From Sweltsa coloradensis (lineage: Eukaryota; Arthropoda; Insecta; Plecoptera; Chloroperlidae), in the NCBI GenBank assembly GCA_024449915.1, contig JAMZAV010000444.1:612329-676328 (forward strand): a stretch of DNA of 64,000 nucleotides, given 5' to 3'. Positions within the stretch are counted from its first letter, which is position 1, and each line of letters begins with the position of its first letter. Below the pieces are notes generated by a model that was not told where the DNA came from, did no database searches, and worked only from the letters and a program-made list of their open reading frames with translations. This document shows, piece by piece, positions 11,193 to 24,799 of the stretch. The position numbers and the translations under genes are program-made.

Positions 11193-12567
11193 TATAGCAA
11201 CGTATCAAAAGCGGGAGTTTTCGGAAGATATCCACTTCCTTCCTCGGAGTTTTCGGAGGAAATTCTCTCCCTTACTCGGACGGAAACTCTGGCGTGTTCA
11301 CGTCTTTAGGTGACTGTTTTCGGTGATGACCTACTCCCTTCTTCAGTGAAAACAGACGTGTTCATTCCACACCTGCGCGATTATTAAAAATCAATCAACA
11401 ACTTCCTCTACATATTGTAACAGCCCCCCCTCTCTCACCCTCCGCTTGTAAGGATCTGGAAAGATTGGGTTCAAGTCCCCGTCGAAGAAAAGTTGTATTA
11501 AACTTGATATCACTTTAGGATGCATTTACAAAACCTTTTAATTTGCGACAGTAAGTTAACCCGCAAGATTTTCCGAATTTTTCAGGAAAAAATTGTATTA
11601 GCTAGCGATATATTGTAAATTGCGTTAGTTGATTTGTATTTTCATACACGAATTTGTCAACTATAATTTATCGTTTTCTTTCATTCATTTCAAATTGATT
11701 ACACTTTTGACTGTTATTCTGTGTGTTGGGGCCTCAGCTCTAACTGTAGAAACCAATAAATGCTTATTAATACATTTATGGAAGCAATGTAGTTATTGCG
11801 CATCATGCATAAGAGTATATACCTGACTAGTACTAAAATCTAAATTTTTATTCATGAGATGTGACTCGTGCGTGAATATATAACCATGAACAATATTTGG
11901 TTTATAGTATCATCGATTTTATTACCTGTCGTTCAACGTTGGTTGCATAGGCTGTCACTAAACCGATAGAGCGGAAAGACTGTTTGAACTATATGATAAA
12001 ATATTCAAAATACGTCAGACTTGCTCTGGAATTTAAAAGTTAACCACTTTTCCCGATTAAACCAGAGGGATATAGACTTTAGAATTTCACTTCTTCTCCA
12101 AAGAAAATTTGAGATAAACTTATAAAATTATAGAACGATATCTTGGCATATCAATTACATCTTATATTTGAACCCAATTTCATTCACACTCCCCCTCCCG
12201 TGGGTGTAATTGATTTTATGTAAATAAATATATCCAGAAATTTACAAATCTCATCTCTCTTATATCTCTAGTAATCAAATATATTATTGAACACCCACAA
12301 CTTACAAATTTGAAGACGAATGTTCTTAAATGTAATATCTTACATAAATGCATATCATCTCACCCTTATATTTATACCATAGACTAAAGCCACCACAACA
12401 ATCCATAATCATCTTTTATTATTGATGGTTCCAAGTTATCGACTTTGCCAACAAGCTAATTAAAACTATTATTTTTTTCATTTTCCAAGGGAAACTTACC
12501 TAGCGTGTAATGAATAGATGCCCCTTATCAAGTATCTACACTCCATGTATCTTGGAGTTTGGACACT
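11193..12567. other. Non-coding stretch with a LINE-tail-like repeat
   Basis: No gene. GGGTTCAAGTCCCCG at about 11466-11480 is a lone tRNA B-box-like sequence, possibly a SINE remnant. At about 11700-11766 a segment (TGTTATTCTGTGT, then CAGCTCT, then ACCAATAAA) matches one at about 39180-39232. It looks like the 3' end of a retroelement because of the AATAAA. Confidence 0.4.
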
Positions 12568-12730
12568 TGTGAAGGGATAACCGAGGAATGTTATAGGAAT
12601 CAATCCCAATCTTTTGCATTCGCATTGACGATTGTAGAAAACCTCGAAAAACTTTCAATAAGGATTGTCGGTGACGCGATTCGAACTCGAGACCGCCAGA
12701 ATCGGAGCATCGAGCTTTACGTTCAAAAGT
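12568..12730 (-). mobile_element. tRNA-derived SINE copy (family B)
   Basis: It starts with TGTGAAGGGATAACCGAGG, like the copy at 56814, then GCATTCGCATTGACG, GAAAACCTCGAAAAACTTTC, AAGGATTGTCGGTGACG and the B-box complement GATTCGAACTCGAGACC. The order matches the 56814-56992 copy along its whole length, but the head is diverged. The tRNA-like promoter would read from the minus strand. Confidence 0.6.
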
Positions 12731-13296
12731 TCTCGAAATGAAAAGAAGCCAAATGTCCCTAATCTTTACTCGCTGCTATTTGAAACCTAACCAAATTATT
12801 TATTATTTCCCCGCAAGAAGTTTGTACGATAATTAAAAGTAAAGCTTGAATTTATCTCTCCGGAGAGTTTAAAACTTCCAGTCTGACTTGCCTTGAAAAC
12901 TCTTTGTCTGTTTTGCTAACTTTTATGCATCGGGAAATCTCTAATGAGATTTGCTTTTCTCTGTCACACAAAACATAAAGTTTATACAAGCAACGGAAAA
13001 CTTGGACTCACCATTCAGGGATTGGAATGAAACATTGGCCCGTGTAGTTTGACCGTCTCGAAATTCAGTTGATGCATTCTGCGTTTCTAAATAAAACAGA
13101 GAAAACAGAATGAATAAGAAGAAATATAAATGTAAATAAAATAAAGACATGCACCGGTTTCAGAGTACCCAACAGAGGAAGCCAGTATGTAATCTACATA
13201 GAAGAAGTACTACATTAAAGTAATAAGTGTCATGTACCGATTATATGAACAATGATGCAAACATACAAATATGTTCTACTATAGCATTCAAACTTT
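12731..13296. other. Non-coding stretch
   Basis: AT-rich, no gene and no structured repeat seen. Confidence 0.4.
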
Positions 13297-13470
13297 ATTG
13301 TTGGTGGAGGTGCCAAGTTCTTATAATTATTAAATTTGGGTGACGCTGTCACCGTCTTCTGAATCACAGGGTCATCAAAATAATTCTATATCATCCTTGA
13401 ACAATCAAAAAAAGTGACCACCAATATAAGTAAATTTTCGTGAACGCACGGACGGAGAAGAACAAAAAAA
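13297..13470 (+). repeat. Dispersed repeat family C, copy
   Basis: It begins with TTGGTGGAGGTGCCAAG, continues with CACAGGGTCATCAAAATAAT and ends with GAACGCACGGACGGAGAAG. The three blocks occur in the same order at 14268-14463 and 38608-38850. It does not encode a recognisable protein. Confidence 0.55.
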
Positions 13471-14267
13471 TGATACATATAATTATGGGAGCTTTGCTCT
13501 ATCGTCACTTAAAATCAACACGGATAATTGATAACGAAGAGTAAGACATATTCAAATCACTTTCTTAAAATAATTCCTGCAAACAGACCACAAACTTAAC
13601 TGGTATACAGCATATCTGACCTTACTTCCTAAAGTTTCTTGGACTTATTTCGCAATTCCCGGGTGAACGAGTACTTCGTGGTGGAAACCAATTCATACGG
13701 TATAATTCGTATAATAAATTCAGTAATTGAAACAAAAATTACTTATTTTTTGCCGGTGTAGCGCCGCAATTGTATTCTGTATTCTTTAAAGCATCTTCTC
13801 CGACTAATAAGATCAACACATATTATAAAACCACTTCATCCTACAGATCTCATTCGGGTGATTAACGAACAGCCTTGATTCCTTCCAGCACGCTACGCAC
13901 CGTTTAGCAGGAAAATACGAAACCAAACCGCGCAAGGAACAGAAGCCAAGTCATTAGTGTAACACATTGGGCTATAAGAGAACCCGTGATGATTACAAAA
14001 TAGAAGCCGTTTAAAGCTAGTAAGCACAGTTTACGAGAAAACAATTTTCTTTCTATGTGGGGAAGCGAAGCGTACTGGATTTAAAACCACCTATCATGTT
14101 TTGCTGCCGAGTAATTTTAGTATTTTATAAATGTATTTTAGTGATTTCACAACATATCTTTAAAGTATTTCTTTGTGACATATGGTTAATATTTGTCTTT
14201 TTTGCTTACAGGCAGTGACTGTTATTACTACAAAAGTCATATCCTTTATTAGGGAGATTTTTTTTTA
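13471..14267. other. Non-coding stretch
   Basis: No gene. GGGAGCTTTGCTCTATCGTC at about 13488 may be the tail of the preceding family C repeat, since the 14268 copy ends with a similar GAGCTTCGCTATAT block. Confidence 0.35.
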
Positions 14268-14463
14268 AACTTTGGTGGAGGTGCCGGGTACGGAAACATT
14301 CCCCTATCAAAAAATGTTAGTTCGCTCTTTGTCACCCAAGGGTCACCAAAACATTATGTATCATCTTTGTTCAGTTTTTATCGTGAGACGTGACACACGT
14401 ATACACAGACGGACGGACAGAAAATTGTTTCCAGAGGAGCTTCGCTATATTGCATTAATATAA
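14268..14463 (+). repeat. Dispersed repeat family C, best copy
   Basis: It starts TTTGGTGGAGGTGCCGGGTA, contains AAGGGTCACCAAAACATTAT, GTTTTTATCGTGAGACG and CAGACGGACGGACAGAAA, and ends GGAGCTTCGCTATATTGC. It is open in one frame over 63 codons, but I take this as chance because other copies are not. The class (SINE, LINE tail or DNA element) is unresolved. Confidence 0.6.
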
Positions 14464-16525
14464 CTTCAAACGTTAAACAAAACGGTTGGTTCAAGCTATA
14501 CATATATTTGTGTTACACCTCTAGAGATTATCTCGGTTTTAACGTTCAGTTCCCAACTATAATGTGGAATTAAATTTTAAAAGGGTTAACAAGTTATGTC
14601 GTTGACACATACATTAACAGCTCGCCTCGAAGTGGATTAAATTAACACATACATAACTTATACAGATGGGACACGATTTAAGATCAAAACAGAACATTTC
14701 AGATTAGAATAATACAGTGATAATTAACCTCCGGTAATCACGAGACCGGAAATGAAGACACACGCCGACTATTTCCTGTCCGTGGGAAGATTTCAAACGT
14801 AAATGTTCGAAAAATTCAAAATCGATATCGGCGGTGAAACATTGCGAGTGAAAACGGTTTCCGGCGCTGCCGCTGCGCTGCGCTGCTGTCACAACGCACG
14901 TCGCTCACAGGTAATCATTTATTTACACTCTCTCCGCTGAGAACTCGACCTGGGGCAGAGGAGAGAACAATCCTCATATCGCACTACACCAGAGTTTCGT
15001 GTTCAACTCACGACAGGTTTGGTGCAAGATTTCAGTTATGTGTTTGCATGTTGCCACATTATATTCGCGAAAAGAGAAAAGTGGCAAATTATGATGAATG
15101 AAGATTGATCTACGACGTGTAAAAACGTATCATAGAAAGACACATTGCAAAGGGAACGGGTTGCCAAACAACCTATAACAATCTAAATGCAAATATAGGG
15201 TCGTGGGCCAAAATGAAAGACGAATCAACTTTTTTATATTCATAGCAACAAACAAAGATAATGTACTGTTAACATGAGAGAACCAACCAGAATTATAAAA
15301 GTTCAGGGACACACGAGATAGGTTATGAGAGAGGTTATTAATATTTTGAACATCTTGGGGAATATTTGCTGTATTGATCTTTGCCTGAATGGTTATTGTT
15401 TACTATTGGCCTTCGTTTACTATTGTCGTAAGTCTGCAGTATAAAATCCAGACAATATTGATTGGGTATTGCTTAACGTCTCATATTTATGCACTTTGGC
15501 TAATCGAGACGACCAGACAATATAACCTCTTAGATGAAGAACAATGCAACATCATCGCTTTCTAATCGGAGCACGCGCGAGGTCGTTCCATACTTTTTCA
15601 TCTTTACAACAATGTCAATCATTAGTGCCAAACTGAGGTTGCAATATTATTGTTATTGTTAAAAATACGTACCAGTACTTTAGAGCATGGATAAGTAAAT
15701 ACTAGTACACTAGATACATGTTGTCATCCATATTTTAATAAATATCGAATTAATCAAGTTTATCACATTCGAATCATAATCATACACACAATCTTACATT
15801 ACATATCCTGCATTTTAGTCCTCTCGTACGATTGCATAAATATCCAAGTATATTTTATTTTAACCTCTCATCCTCACGGCCTCATGGGCTCTGTTCAGCT
15901 TCGAGAAGTAGGCTACACTTCACACAATTAACAACAGGTTATACCACGAGAAGACTGCGAGTAGGGTTTTGATGACCCACGAACATTGAGGTTTTGTCTA
16001 CAAAACTGTAAGATAATCTAGTGTCCAGACAATCTGTGCGTTGCTGCACTTAAAATTATTAGGCGTCCGTTTGTTTGATATTGTATGATTCCTCTGCAGA
16101 CAAATCAGTAAATTTTAGGGAAAAAATATCACCGTTTTAAAGTCCATTACTGAAAATCAGCTATGTGATGAGTGGGTTTTCCTCTAAATATGTATGCAAT
16201 TTTTTATTTATTTTTATTTAAGTAGTGCACTCTTTTCCTGCAGACAATACATACATCATTGCCATATTACAATATACCCAATTATAGGTCGTAATTATAG
16301 TTACACCGGAAGGATTGTGCTGCTTTTTATTCCGGGTCCCACACAGATTCCCATCGTTCACTTTAAAAGCTTCCCACCCAACGAGCCTAATAACACATTT
16401 TAAAACGAACATGTTTATAGGCAATTCAATTCGTCAACGTGCAATTGTTATCTGGCCCATTAGTTCCTGGCACAACAGTATGAGTCAGAGCGTAACCCTC
16501 CGCGGGCTCATCAATGTTGCGTTGT
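14464..16525. other. Non-coding stretch
   Basis: No gene supported. A GC-rich imperfect CGCTG repeat lies at about 14862-14888 (GCTGCCGCTGCGCTGCGCTG). Confidence 0.4.
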
Positions 16526-16630
16526 GGTGACGTCAGCCACGTGGCCGGAAGTGGAGGCCACGTGGCTTAGCGGGAATCCCCCGAACTAATTTGCGAACAA
16601 TTTATCAGCGACGGGCCCGGGTCACGTGAC
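16526..16630. promoter_or_regulatory. CRE plus CACGTG E-box cluster
   Basis: A GC-richer island in AT-rich surroundings. TGACGTCA (16528-16535) overlaps a 12-bp perfect inverted repeat, AGCCACGTGGCC (16535-16546) and GGCCACGTGGCT (16556-16567), separated by GGAAGTGGA. Together these make CCGGAAGT, an ETS-type site. A third CACGTG lies in the perfect palindrome GTCACGTGAC (16621-16630). CACGTG is the core bound by bHLH-leucine-zipper factors (Max/USF/MITF type) and by CLOCK:CYCLE. It may be an enhancer or a promoter for an exon I cannot see; function is inference. Confidence 0.4.
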
Positions 16631-18550
16631 CAGTAAACACTTCCAAGGGAGAGAAAGGTTGTTTTCTATGACATCGTTAGTAACTATATGGCGTTGCTTA
16701 TTAAATATCAATGGGGGTGTTTCGGTCGGCTGTGAATGAGTACAAAGGAACTAGAACCATCTTGCGAGTTGCAACCGTCAGTGAAAATCAAGCATACGTT
16801 TCCTTCCGAATAGAGGGAAATGCTATAACTTGTATCACGTTGAATGATGAGCGTGGGAGAAGTCATTTCTCTCTTTCGTGAATACATAAATTATTCTTCA
16901 CCAACACTTTTCTCGTACTTTATTATTAATGCCCTTGATGTAGGGAATTTCTCTTAGCAAATCTCTCAAGAGATATCTTGTGGTAGATGTTTCCGAAGTT
17001 GCAGTGAATTGACAAAATATCTTTATACAAGAGGAGAGTGTCGGAGTATAGGACTATGGCGGTGACATTCCTTGACAGCGAAGGTGATGGAGTGTCCTCA
17101 AAGAATTAGGGCAGAAATCACAATTGAAATAAAACATCTGAGAGAAACGTCAAGAGGTCGGTGTATCGAGTGGGGAGCGAGAAGCCTAAGTCTCTTCCTA
17201 TAACAATTGCGTACTTGTTTATAGAATAATAATAAACAATGATAATTTGCCCATACTTTGCATACGTACAATTTAAATTTAGCGTCATCTATCACTTTAC
17301 AGCAGTGTGAGATAATTTCAAAATAGTTTCATTTCATTCCATTATTAATGAACAATTCTTGGCGTCTAAAGAAAAGTGGTGTTATGAATGTTCTAATTTA
17401 TAGAAAATGATATATAATATTTTGAAATAAATTCAGCTTGTTAAAGAATGAGTAAATATTTTATAAAGAATATGGGAATTTGAAATATTTCGATCATGAA
17501 CAATCACACTTTCCTCTGACTCTCTCTCAAAAAAAAAAAACTATTTTGCAACTCGTCACGTTTATCTCGCTCTAACTTCATCTTCACTAAAACACATGTT
17601 TTATACCAGGTTAGGTCCGGTATAACAACTCTCATTTCCTACACGAACTAATGTCCTCAAGACACTCATTCAAAATCACGCTATTCGAACTTGAATGCTC
17701 TTCGTCTGAAATCAGAGACAAATATATAGAAAACTTCTAAGCTTTTAAAATGCACTATTCTTTTATTCAATTCTTAACTTACAATAATGATATCAAAACA
17801 CCAAAAACCCAATATGAAAATAATTACGTATTCAATTCTCGGTACTGTGTTACTCTATTACTTTACGAGCAGCTTCTTGTAACTGTATAAACTATGAAGC
17901 GTTGGATGAATGCGGATATGAAATGATAGCTAAATTGTGGTAATGTTTATCAAATTTCAAATGTGTATGTTTTAGAATTTTGTAATTTTCATAGGCCAAT
18001 ACTTGTGTCAATTATCTATAATTTTCATAACCTTCATTTACATTTTATTATATATATTAGTTGTATTAGGTTGATGGAAGAAAGGCTTCAATACCTTAAT
18101 CCGCTCAATAAAGCACCCTTATCTATCTATCTATCTCTCTCTTTGGCTGCCACCCACATTCCACAACCCCAAACGTGTTAGGGACTTCAACCTCCCAGCC
18201 GCCTCGTAGTTCTCGGGGGTGGAGCGTGGCGTGGGGTATAAGACGAAAAGTATTTTATTAGAAACCACTCTAATCGACTCTCGATGCTCTCTCCGACCTA
18301 GCACAAGCTCGATAACGAGATCGAGTAATCGATCGGTATTCTCACCGGGTTAAGTGTTCTCTGTCTCACAAGGGAGGTCTAGTTCCTTGTCTCAGACCTA
18401 GCACCAGGGAATAAAATAATATACAGCATGTACAATAGATCGGGTAGACCCAATGATGCAAATGCAGAGTTTTAACTTTTAAGCAACGGATATCTATAAG
18501 TTTATTAGGGAGAGAAGCTCCCTTATATATTATCATTTTCTGTCCGGCCT
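16631..18550. other. Non-coding stretch with a TCTA microsatellite
   Basis: No gene. ATCTATCTATCTATCTCTCTCT (about 18120-18141) is a microsatellite, preceded by TCAATAAAGCACC, which resembles a retroelement 3' end. A pure A run lies at about 17529. Confidence 0.4.
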
Positions 18551-18660
18551 CACGATCAAGATCTCTGGTGAGAGGGAGGGGTGGGGGGTCCAAAGGAAAG
18601 TGGCTTTCTTCATTAAAAAAAAAAGAAATTACCTAACCCGGCACCTCCACCAAGAGAGCT
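18551..18660 (-). repeat. Dispersed repeat family C, minus-strand fragment
   Basis: The complement reads TTGGTGGAGGTGCCGGGT, the family start, with its head at about 18655. The rest of the repeat is poorly recognisable. Confidence 0.4.
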
Positions 18661-21600
18661 ATATAAGCTAACCTTCGATGACGCTTAATTTGTGTATCCT
18701 TCTTCGACATCTATTGTTTAAATGCATTCGTTCCCTATTTTGGATACTCCAGTGCCGGAATTTTGTATAAATATAATTCACGTTTCTTTTAAAATTAAAA
18801 CGAAGAAATAAAATCATTTCAGTAGAAAGCAAACGAACACTCACGAAAAAGTAAACTTAAAACGACGACGAAAACATAATACAATAACAGTTTTCCAATT
18901 GTTTACACACTCAATTAATTACTCCGCTTTTCGGCTACATTTAAATCAAAAGACTGCTCCATTTTATGTGTTGCGTTCGCCAAGTGCTTGAACTATTGTG
19001 TACCTTCACTACATCTCAGTGGTGCACTATACGGGGAAGAGTGGCTGAGTGTGGATAGCAAATGAAAGGGTGGTCGTATAACTTGGCCACTAGGATGCAG
19101 TTTCATTTACTCTTTGGTGTTGTGTTCATTTGCTATCGGGTCGGGGCATAAAAACCGCTTGAAAGACGTCGAGAACAGGTGAACTTAAGCTGCACTAATT
19201 GAGTTCTGTGTCCCAGTTCATTGAGGGGGGGGGGGGTAAGTCAAACTTGCCACTAGGTGTAAGGAAGTTAAGTTACTCGAGTCCTAGCATCAGTCTATAG
19301 TGGGTTGGAATGGAAGCACTCAAAGCGTCAATGGTGCAGGTCAATTCTTCATTAAAATGAAGTATGCTTGCTAATGTAGAGTTGACATATAGCTGAATTT
19401 TGAGAATGCAACACTTTTAGCGCCACCTGGAGCATCCACGTCCATACACCGTAATAAAACAAATCTATTGTTCAAGATTTTAGATTACTTCTAATCAAAC
19501 TTGTCTGCCATACCCTCAATCACGGTCCACTTAATCTCCTAGCAGACTTTCGGAGAACTTCATAATCGGGGTGGAGATTTAGAGTACATTGCCCCTAATT
19601 ATGTATGTACACAACTGTATTGGACTTTTGTTCATGATCAAAAATAACGTATGCAGCTACTTTAGTTTTTGTAAGACGAAAGAAAAACACATTCCTCTTT
19701 AAATGCCGATTATCAATGTTTGATTTCTGAACTTTTGTAATGTCTTTTAATCTCTACCATGAGCGGTTTCCATATTTATGTTTGTTTTTCTGCTTTTATA
19801 CGAATTCCTTTCCAGTTGAAAGAAAGGCCATACATTACAATTAATACAAGTAGATGTCATAGTCAAAAACTTATTCATATTTTGTGTTTGACTTCAGATA
19901 TTGAGAAAATTCGATAAATTTTTGGTATTGAACAATTTAACGTCCATTATAAAGGCAACTGAATCGTTAAGTAAAGCAAAACAAAATGCTTTCCATTTAG
20001 AAATGTCTTTGGTTAAACTTATCTTGAAGTTTTAAGATTAAGTTAAAGGACGAAATGACTTAGCTCATATCGACAGAGTTTTCTCAGGGTTTAAGGTAAT
20101 GAAGGAAGTGGAGAGGTCGTGATGTATTGAGTGTGGATAAAATAAATTGAATTATTTAGTTTAAGGCGCTTTGAATTTAAGTAAACCATAACATTCGTTT
20201 TGAAGTGTCGAAAGCCATGACATCCTTTCTACACAATTGCCTTGAAAATTTGAGTTTTTCGAAGTTTTGTTTTACGGAATTAACATAATATTATGTAGTG
20301 AAACTAAAGTGTAATCTAAGGTAGAGAAACTTACAACTTCTCCAACAACGAACTGAAAACAACATCAGTAAAGCTCGGCATTATAAGTTATAAGAGCATT
20401 ACTGTAAATGAGTTATATGAACATGACAAACAACGCTTCTATAATTCTCCGTGCTCTGCATGTTGATAAATATTTCACACATTGTCTTATTATTCAATGT
20501 TTAGCATCATACATACACCACACCGCACCCTATAACATACAGGACGGGGAACAAATGTTGGAAGAGAAAACAAGGTTGATTGATAGAAAAGTGATACAGT
20601 TTATTTGGTAAGAGCGCGTCTACCGTTATTTCAGGATGCGCCACTCTAGGGAATGGAGGGCGAAACAGACCCGTGAAGACCGTGCTGGACAGATCCTGCC
20701 ACAGGAAAGGAGAGTTAAAGGGGACTTTTTCAATTCGCGATAATATTTGTCATTTTCTTATCATCTCGTTGTCGTCTGCTTAGAGGAAGTCATCGAGGGG
20801 AGTGGGATCCCCGACAACGACTGCAAGAGCTCTTCACTATTCTAGTGTCGGGGAGTAAAACACTGCCCTTTATGCAATATGAAATTTGCCTCTTTTCTCA
20901 ACTCGTACGATCGGCCGAGAAATACCCTGGCCAAACCTACCACGGACCCATACGGGGGTAAAGGCAAGTGTAAACCAAGAAAAATATATATTTAGTAGTA
21001 TGCAGAAAGTTGTAAAACTCAACATAAACCAATATGTACATCTGCCCTCCCTACATCTGTAGGGTATATTATTGCTTGTGTGTGTAATTATTTTATGAAA
21101 TGTGTGGAGCAACTACGAATAATTTTATTCTCCCCCCCCCCCCTCGCAAATCATTCTGTAACTAAATAGGATAGACATTAAATTAATATAAAATAATGAA
21201 AAGTAGGAGGAGACATGAGTTCACGGATGATAACAATGTATCGAGTACTCCACACTCGAGTACATATTATTAACATTCATTCATCATTATACCCACCCTC
21301 ATCGTCGTCCACACAGCTGCCTGTTTGGGTGCAGTTTGGGATGTGCGCGCGCACAAAAGGCAGATGATCCGACTGCACTCCAGTCAGAGTGTTCGGTTGG
21401 CCACGCTACCAGATAGTCCTTCTCATGTTAATACGACAATTTCACGCACCACCGCGCCACAGTCACGCGCATAATCCAACACAAACTTAATGATACAGTT
21501 GACATAAACAATATTCCATTCGATCTTATTGAAAGCGGAAGTGTCTGCGTCTCGTACAATACATTGCGCTTACTCATGGGGGGGGGGGGGGGGGGAATTT

Positions 21601-23224
21601 CGGTTGCAATGGGACGCGTAAATACTCGCGTTAAAATGAAATGTGTGGAAGTATCAGGGGTCGTATGCCGTTATTGGTCTCTCTTTAGATGTAAGTACGC
21701 ATCCCCCCCTCCCCCCTACTTTAACTCTTCTAAAACATCCCTCAAAAAATAATTTCCTCCCTCCCCCCATCATAATTATGTCAAGTTTGGTCACGCTGAC
21801 GCTGTTCATACAATTATTTTATTATTGTTAGAAATCTATTTAAATTTGTAACATATAATTTTTTTTTTATATATACCTATGTTTTTACCTTATACTGGCA
21901 AAACCCTGTTTTATAAGTCTGCCATCGAAGAAGTGCGAAAATCTGCACAGTGCACAGATGCCATGGTAACGGAAAGGAATAGTTCTAATGAACATATCTT
22001 TAAGCGAAAAACAATTATGACAATTATTAGTATCACGTTGTACCACGTTTTGATTTGTTAAAAATCACAAATATTTTATTGTTTGTACCGTTGTTGTAGC
22101 TAGATTTTTAAGCAACAATTAATTTATTGTTGATAATATTATCTAACATGTATTTTGTATGTGAATCATATCATACGAACAGCCCACTATTCAATGTTAG
22201 ACCTAGCTCTACTATGCCCAAAGTAGCTCCCTCTCTCAAGTTAATACGAATAAACTAGAAATATGTAACTTTTACTCTTTTACAAGGCTTCTTGTGCAAC
22301 GTGAAGAAATTTGACCAGTGGCTTCAGTTTAGTTATTTCGTACGTCGTGCAGGTTGTGTGCTCTTCATTGTGCTAAGACAGCATCCCCTGTCCTGGGCAA
22401 ACAACTCAGTGGGCGAAACCACGTCCAGCTAACGAAGAGTGATCGTGCATGGAGCTACAAACACTGTTCTGTTTATCACGCGTGGTATACGTGAGTGGTA
22501 AACTGCCTTACTCAGCGTCTTTCCTAGTGGATGTGTCGGAGTGAGAAAGTTTACTTTCTCTCTCGTCCATGTACCGGCGCTGTCGACCAGTATCGTCCAT
22601 TGAACTGTACTTGATACAAGAACAAGTAAAAAATTAAAAAATACATAAATAATAAAGCAAAACCTGATGAGCGTCACAAGCCGCCAGCTCTCACCAGATT
22701 TCGTACTGTAACACCCTGACTAAATTTTAACGGAAAAAAGACCAATATCCCGATCCCTTCGTATTGTGTTGTAAACGTCGATCATCTCAACAAATCAGAG
22801 TTGAAACTTTATCCTTCTAAATGAAATAGCCGAGCAGTGACTATAGGTGAGCGCACTACCGAGGATATGATGGACATTATGTCCTGCCTGATCAATAGTA
22901 AGGACTTTCTTCGGTGTGCTATACTTCGATCTGGTGTAGAGTAGACTTGTCGCAATTCACGAACCACCGTGAATTCTGCATAGGCTACTCAAGTATAGAA
23001 GAGAGGCATCGAACTCTGCAAGACAGGAGAAAAATACCGAATGAATTGTTTATAGTCTTGAATCCACTATTTCCCAGTATATTTATCAGTTTTCCGACCG
23101 TCTGTGTGAGTGTGTCATGTCTCACGTCGAAAACCGAATATGACCTCAGATAAAAATGCGTATTTTCTCTGATGACACAATGTTATTGGTGACCTTGGAA
23201 GTCAGGGGATGGCGGAGATTGTCC
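18661..23224. other. Non-coding stretch
   Basis: No gene supported over about 4.5 kb. It contains a G run (about 19226-19236), a C run (about 21134-21143), a longer G run (about 21579-21595) and C-rich patches near 21700-21770. Short open frames on both strands have no domain signature. Confidence 0.4.
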
Positions 23225-23275
23225 CGCCTACGGTTGGTATATCTGTACCCGGCACCTCCACCAAAGAACAAACTT
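23225..23275 (-). repeat. Dispersed repeat family C, minus-strand head fragment
   Basis: The complement contains TTTGGTGGAGGTGCCGGGTA, identical over 20 bases to the start of the 14268 copy. Little else of the repeat can be followed. The open frames through this region on both strands (23146-23622) overlap each other and are probably chance. Confidence 0.4.
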
Positions 23276-24195
23276 AAAATAAAGATGAGTTTCATTATGA
23301 TTTCGGTTTCTCTTGTATTCGTGCTTGTGTCGAATTTTTCCCAAACAAACACGCGATTCTGTGAAGTTAAGAAACACACAGCTTTCATTTTTAGTGTAAA
23401 GAATATAATGTCAATCATGTATAATTTTAGTTTTTTTCGCCCATGTAAGTCGTTGACGATTAAGACGAAGGCATGGGGAAGTATTGGCAGTGAGGAGAGT
23501 TGGGGTGCTGGAGGACTAGATGACGAGAGGGAAAGGCAATACAATCCCAGAGAGGCATTAAATACTATCTTAGTACCGTTGAAGCCTAAAGGGTGATTAT
23601 AATCAAAATTCCTTTGCAGCACAGATTCAAAATTTTTTGTTGTATTTTTAAGTCGCTTTGAAACGTTTTTATATTGACAAGAAAGTGGGTTAATGTCCCA
23701 GCGTTATATCCATTTACTTTTTTAAATTTTATTTGACGTCTATCCTATTCAGTTACAAAAACAACTTCTCAGTATTTATAGGGTGGAAGGAAGTGTCGCG
23801 GATCAGACAGAGAAGGGACTAAAATAGACTAACCGGATGTCATAAGATTCAAGTAATGTGGATGAAAGACAGAAGAGCAGTATAAATATAACATTTAAAT
23901 AAATGGCTATTACAGAAAGAAAATATCGCTCCACTGTGGATTAAAAGTATTCTATCTCTCTCAGCTGTGTATGAAAGTGGGTGTAAGATGTGAAGTAAAT
24001 GTAAAGGGAATTCAACAAATAAATTTCGTGAATAGTAAGAATACATTTACTCAGACCTCCCTTTTCAGGTGACTTCAAGTATAGCTACTAAAACAAAAAC
24101 TTCTTATAGTTTCACCTCTTTTTGATAAATGAGTATTTAAATTTCTCGTTGGAAACTTGATCAGGTGCAATTGCAACTAGACCTAAGTATTTTGA
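23276..24195. other. Non-coding stretch
   Basis: AT-rich; I see no gene or clear repeat. Confidence 0.35.
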
Positions 24196-24345
24196 GTCAT
24201 GGCTGTTTTAGAGGACTAAATCCCTTGAATTCGCATTAGCGACAGTGAAGAAAACCATGGCAAAAACTCTCATTCAGAACTGCTGTTGACGGGAATCGAG
24301 CTCGGTACCTCTCGAATCGAAATCTCGCTTGTTATGAGCCACATG
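24196..24345 (-). mobile_element. tRNA-derived SINE copy (family B)
   Basis: It shares the family order: GGCTGTTTTAGAGGACTAAA, CCCTTGAATTCGCATTAGCG, AAAACCATGGCAAAAAC, CATTCAG, then the B-box complement GGAATCGAGCTCGGTACC and TCTCGAATCGAAATCTCGC. The polymerase III-type promoter would read from the minus strand. Moderately diverged. Confidence 0.6.
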
Positions 24346-24799
24346 TGTCTGTATCACTTAAGTGAATCTATTTCTCCTCAGCTTCAACATCCTGAGGGCT
24401 CTTGCACTTGAATAGAAAACTAGATCTTCCCCTCAGATACACCAGACTATCAACTTTAAAGTGTGGTGTCTGTAGCTAAGAAGCTGTGAGACTCGCTCGC
24501 TCAGCGACTCACTAGCCAATAGAAGTTTACCGATAACGCAAAGAGAGTTTACATCACGTCTTATCGGGGTCGTCATCAGAGCGTCAAGGTTGTCTGGCTG
24601 GACGTCAGGGGCGATGTAAGACGTCTTGAATCCCAACAGCGCATGTCTAATTTAATTTGAGAGTCAATTCCACGGGTATTCCAGACGTCTTGTATGGCTG
24701 CATCTACACTGCACAATAACCATGGAGATGTAGCATACTAGAATACTGGGGCTTTACGAATAATTATAAGTATTAAAATAGTAAGAAATTAGAACAAGC
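24346..24799. other. Non-coding stretch
   Basis: No gene. It separates a tRNA-type SINE copy from a 5S-type one. Confidence 0.35.

Noticed and set aside
23146..23622. 158- and 146-codon open frames on opposite strands
   Set aside because: They overlap each other, cross a fragment of a dispersed repeat and show no conserved motif.
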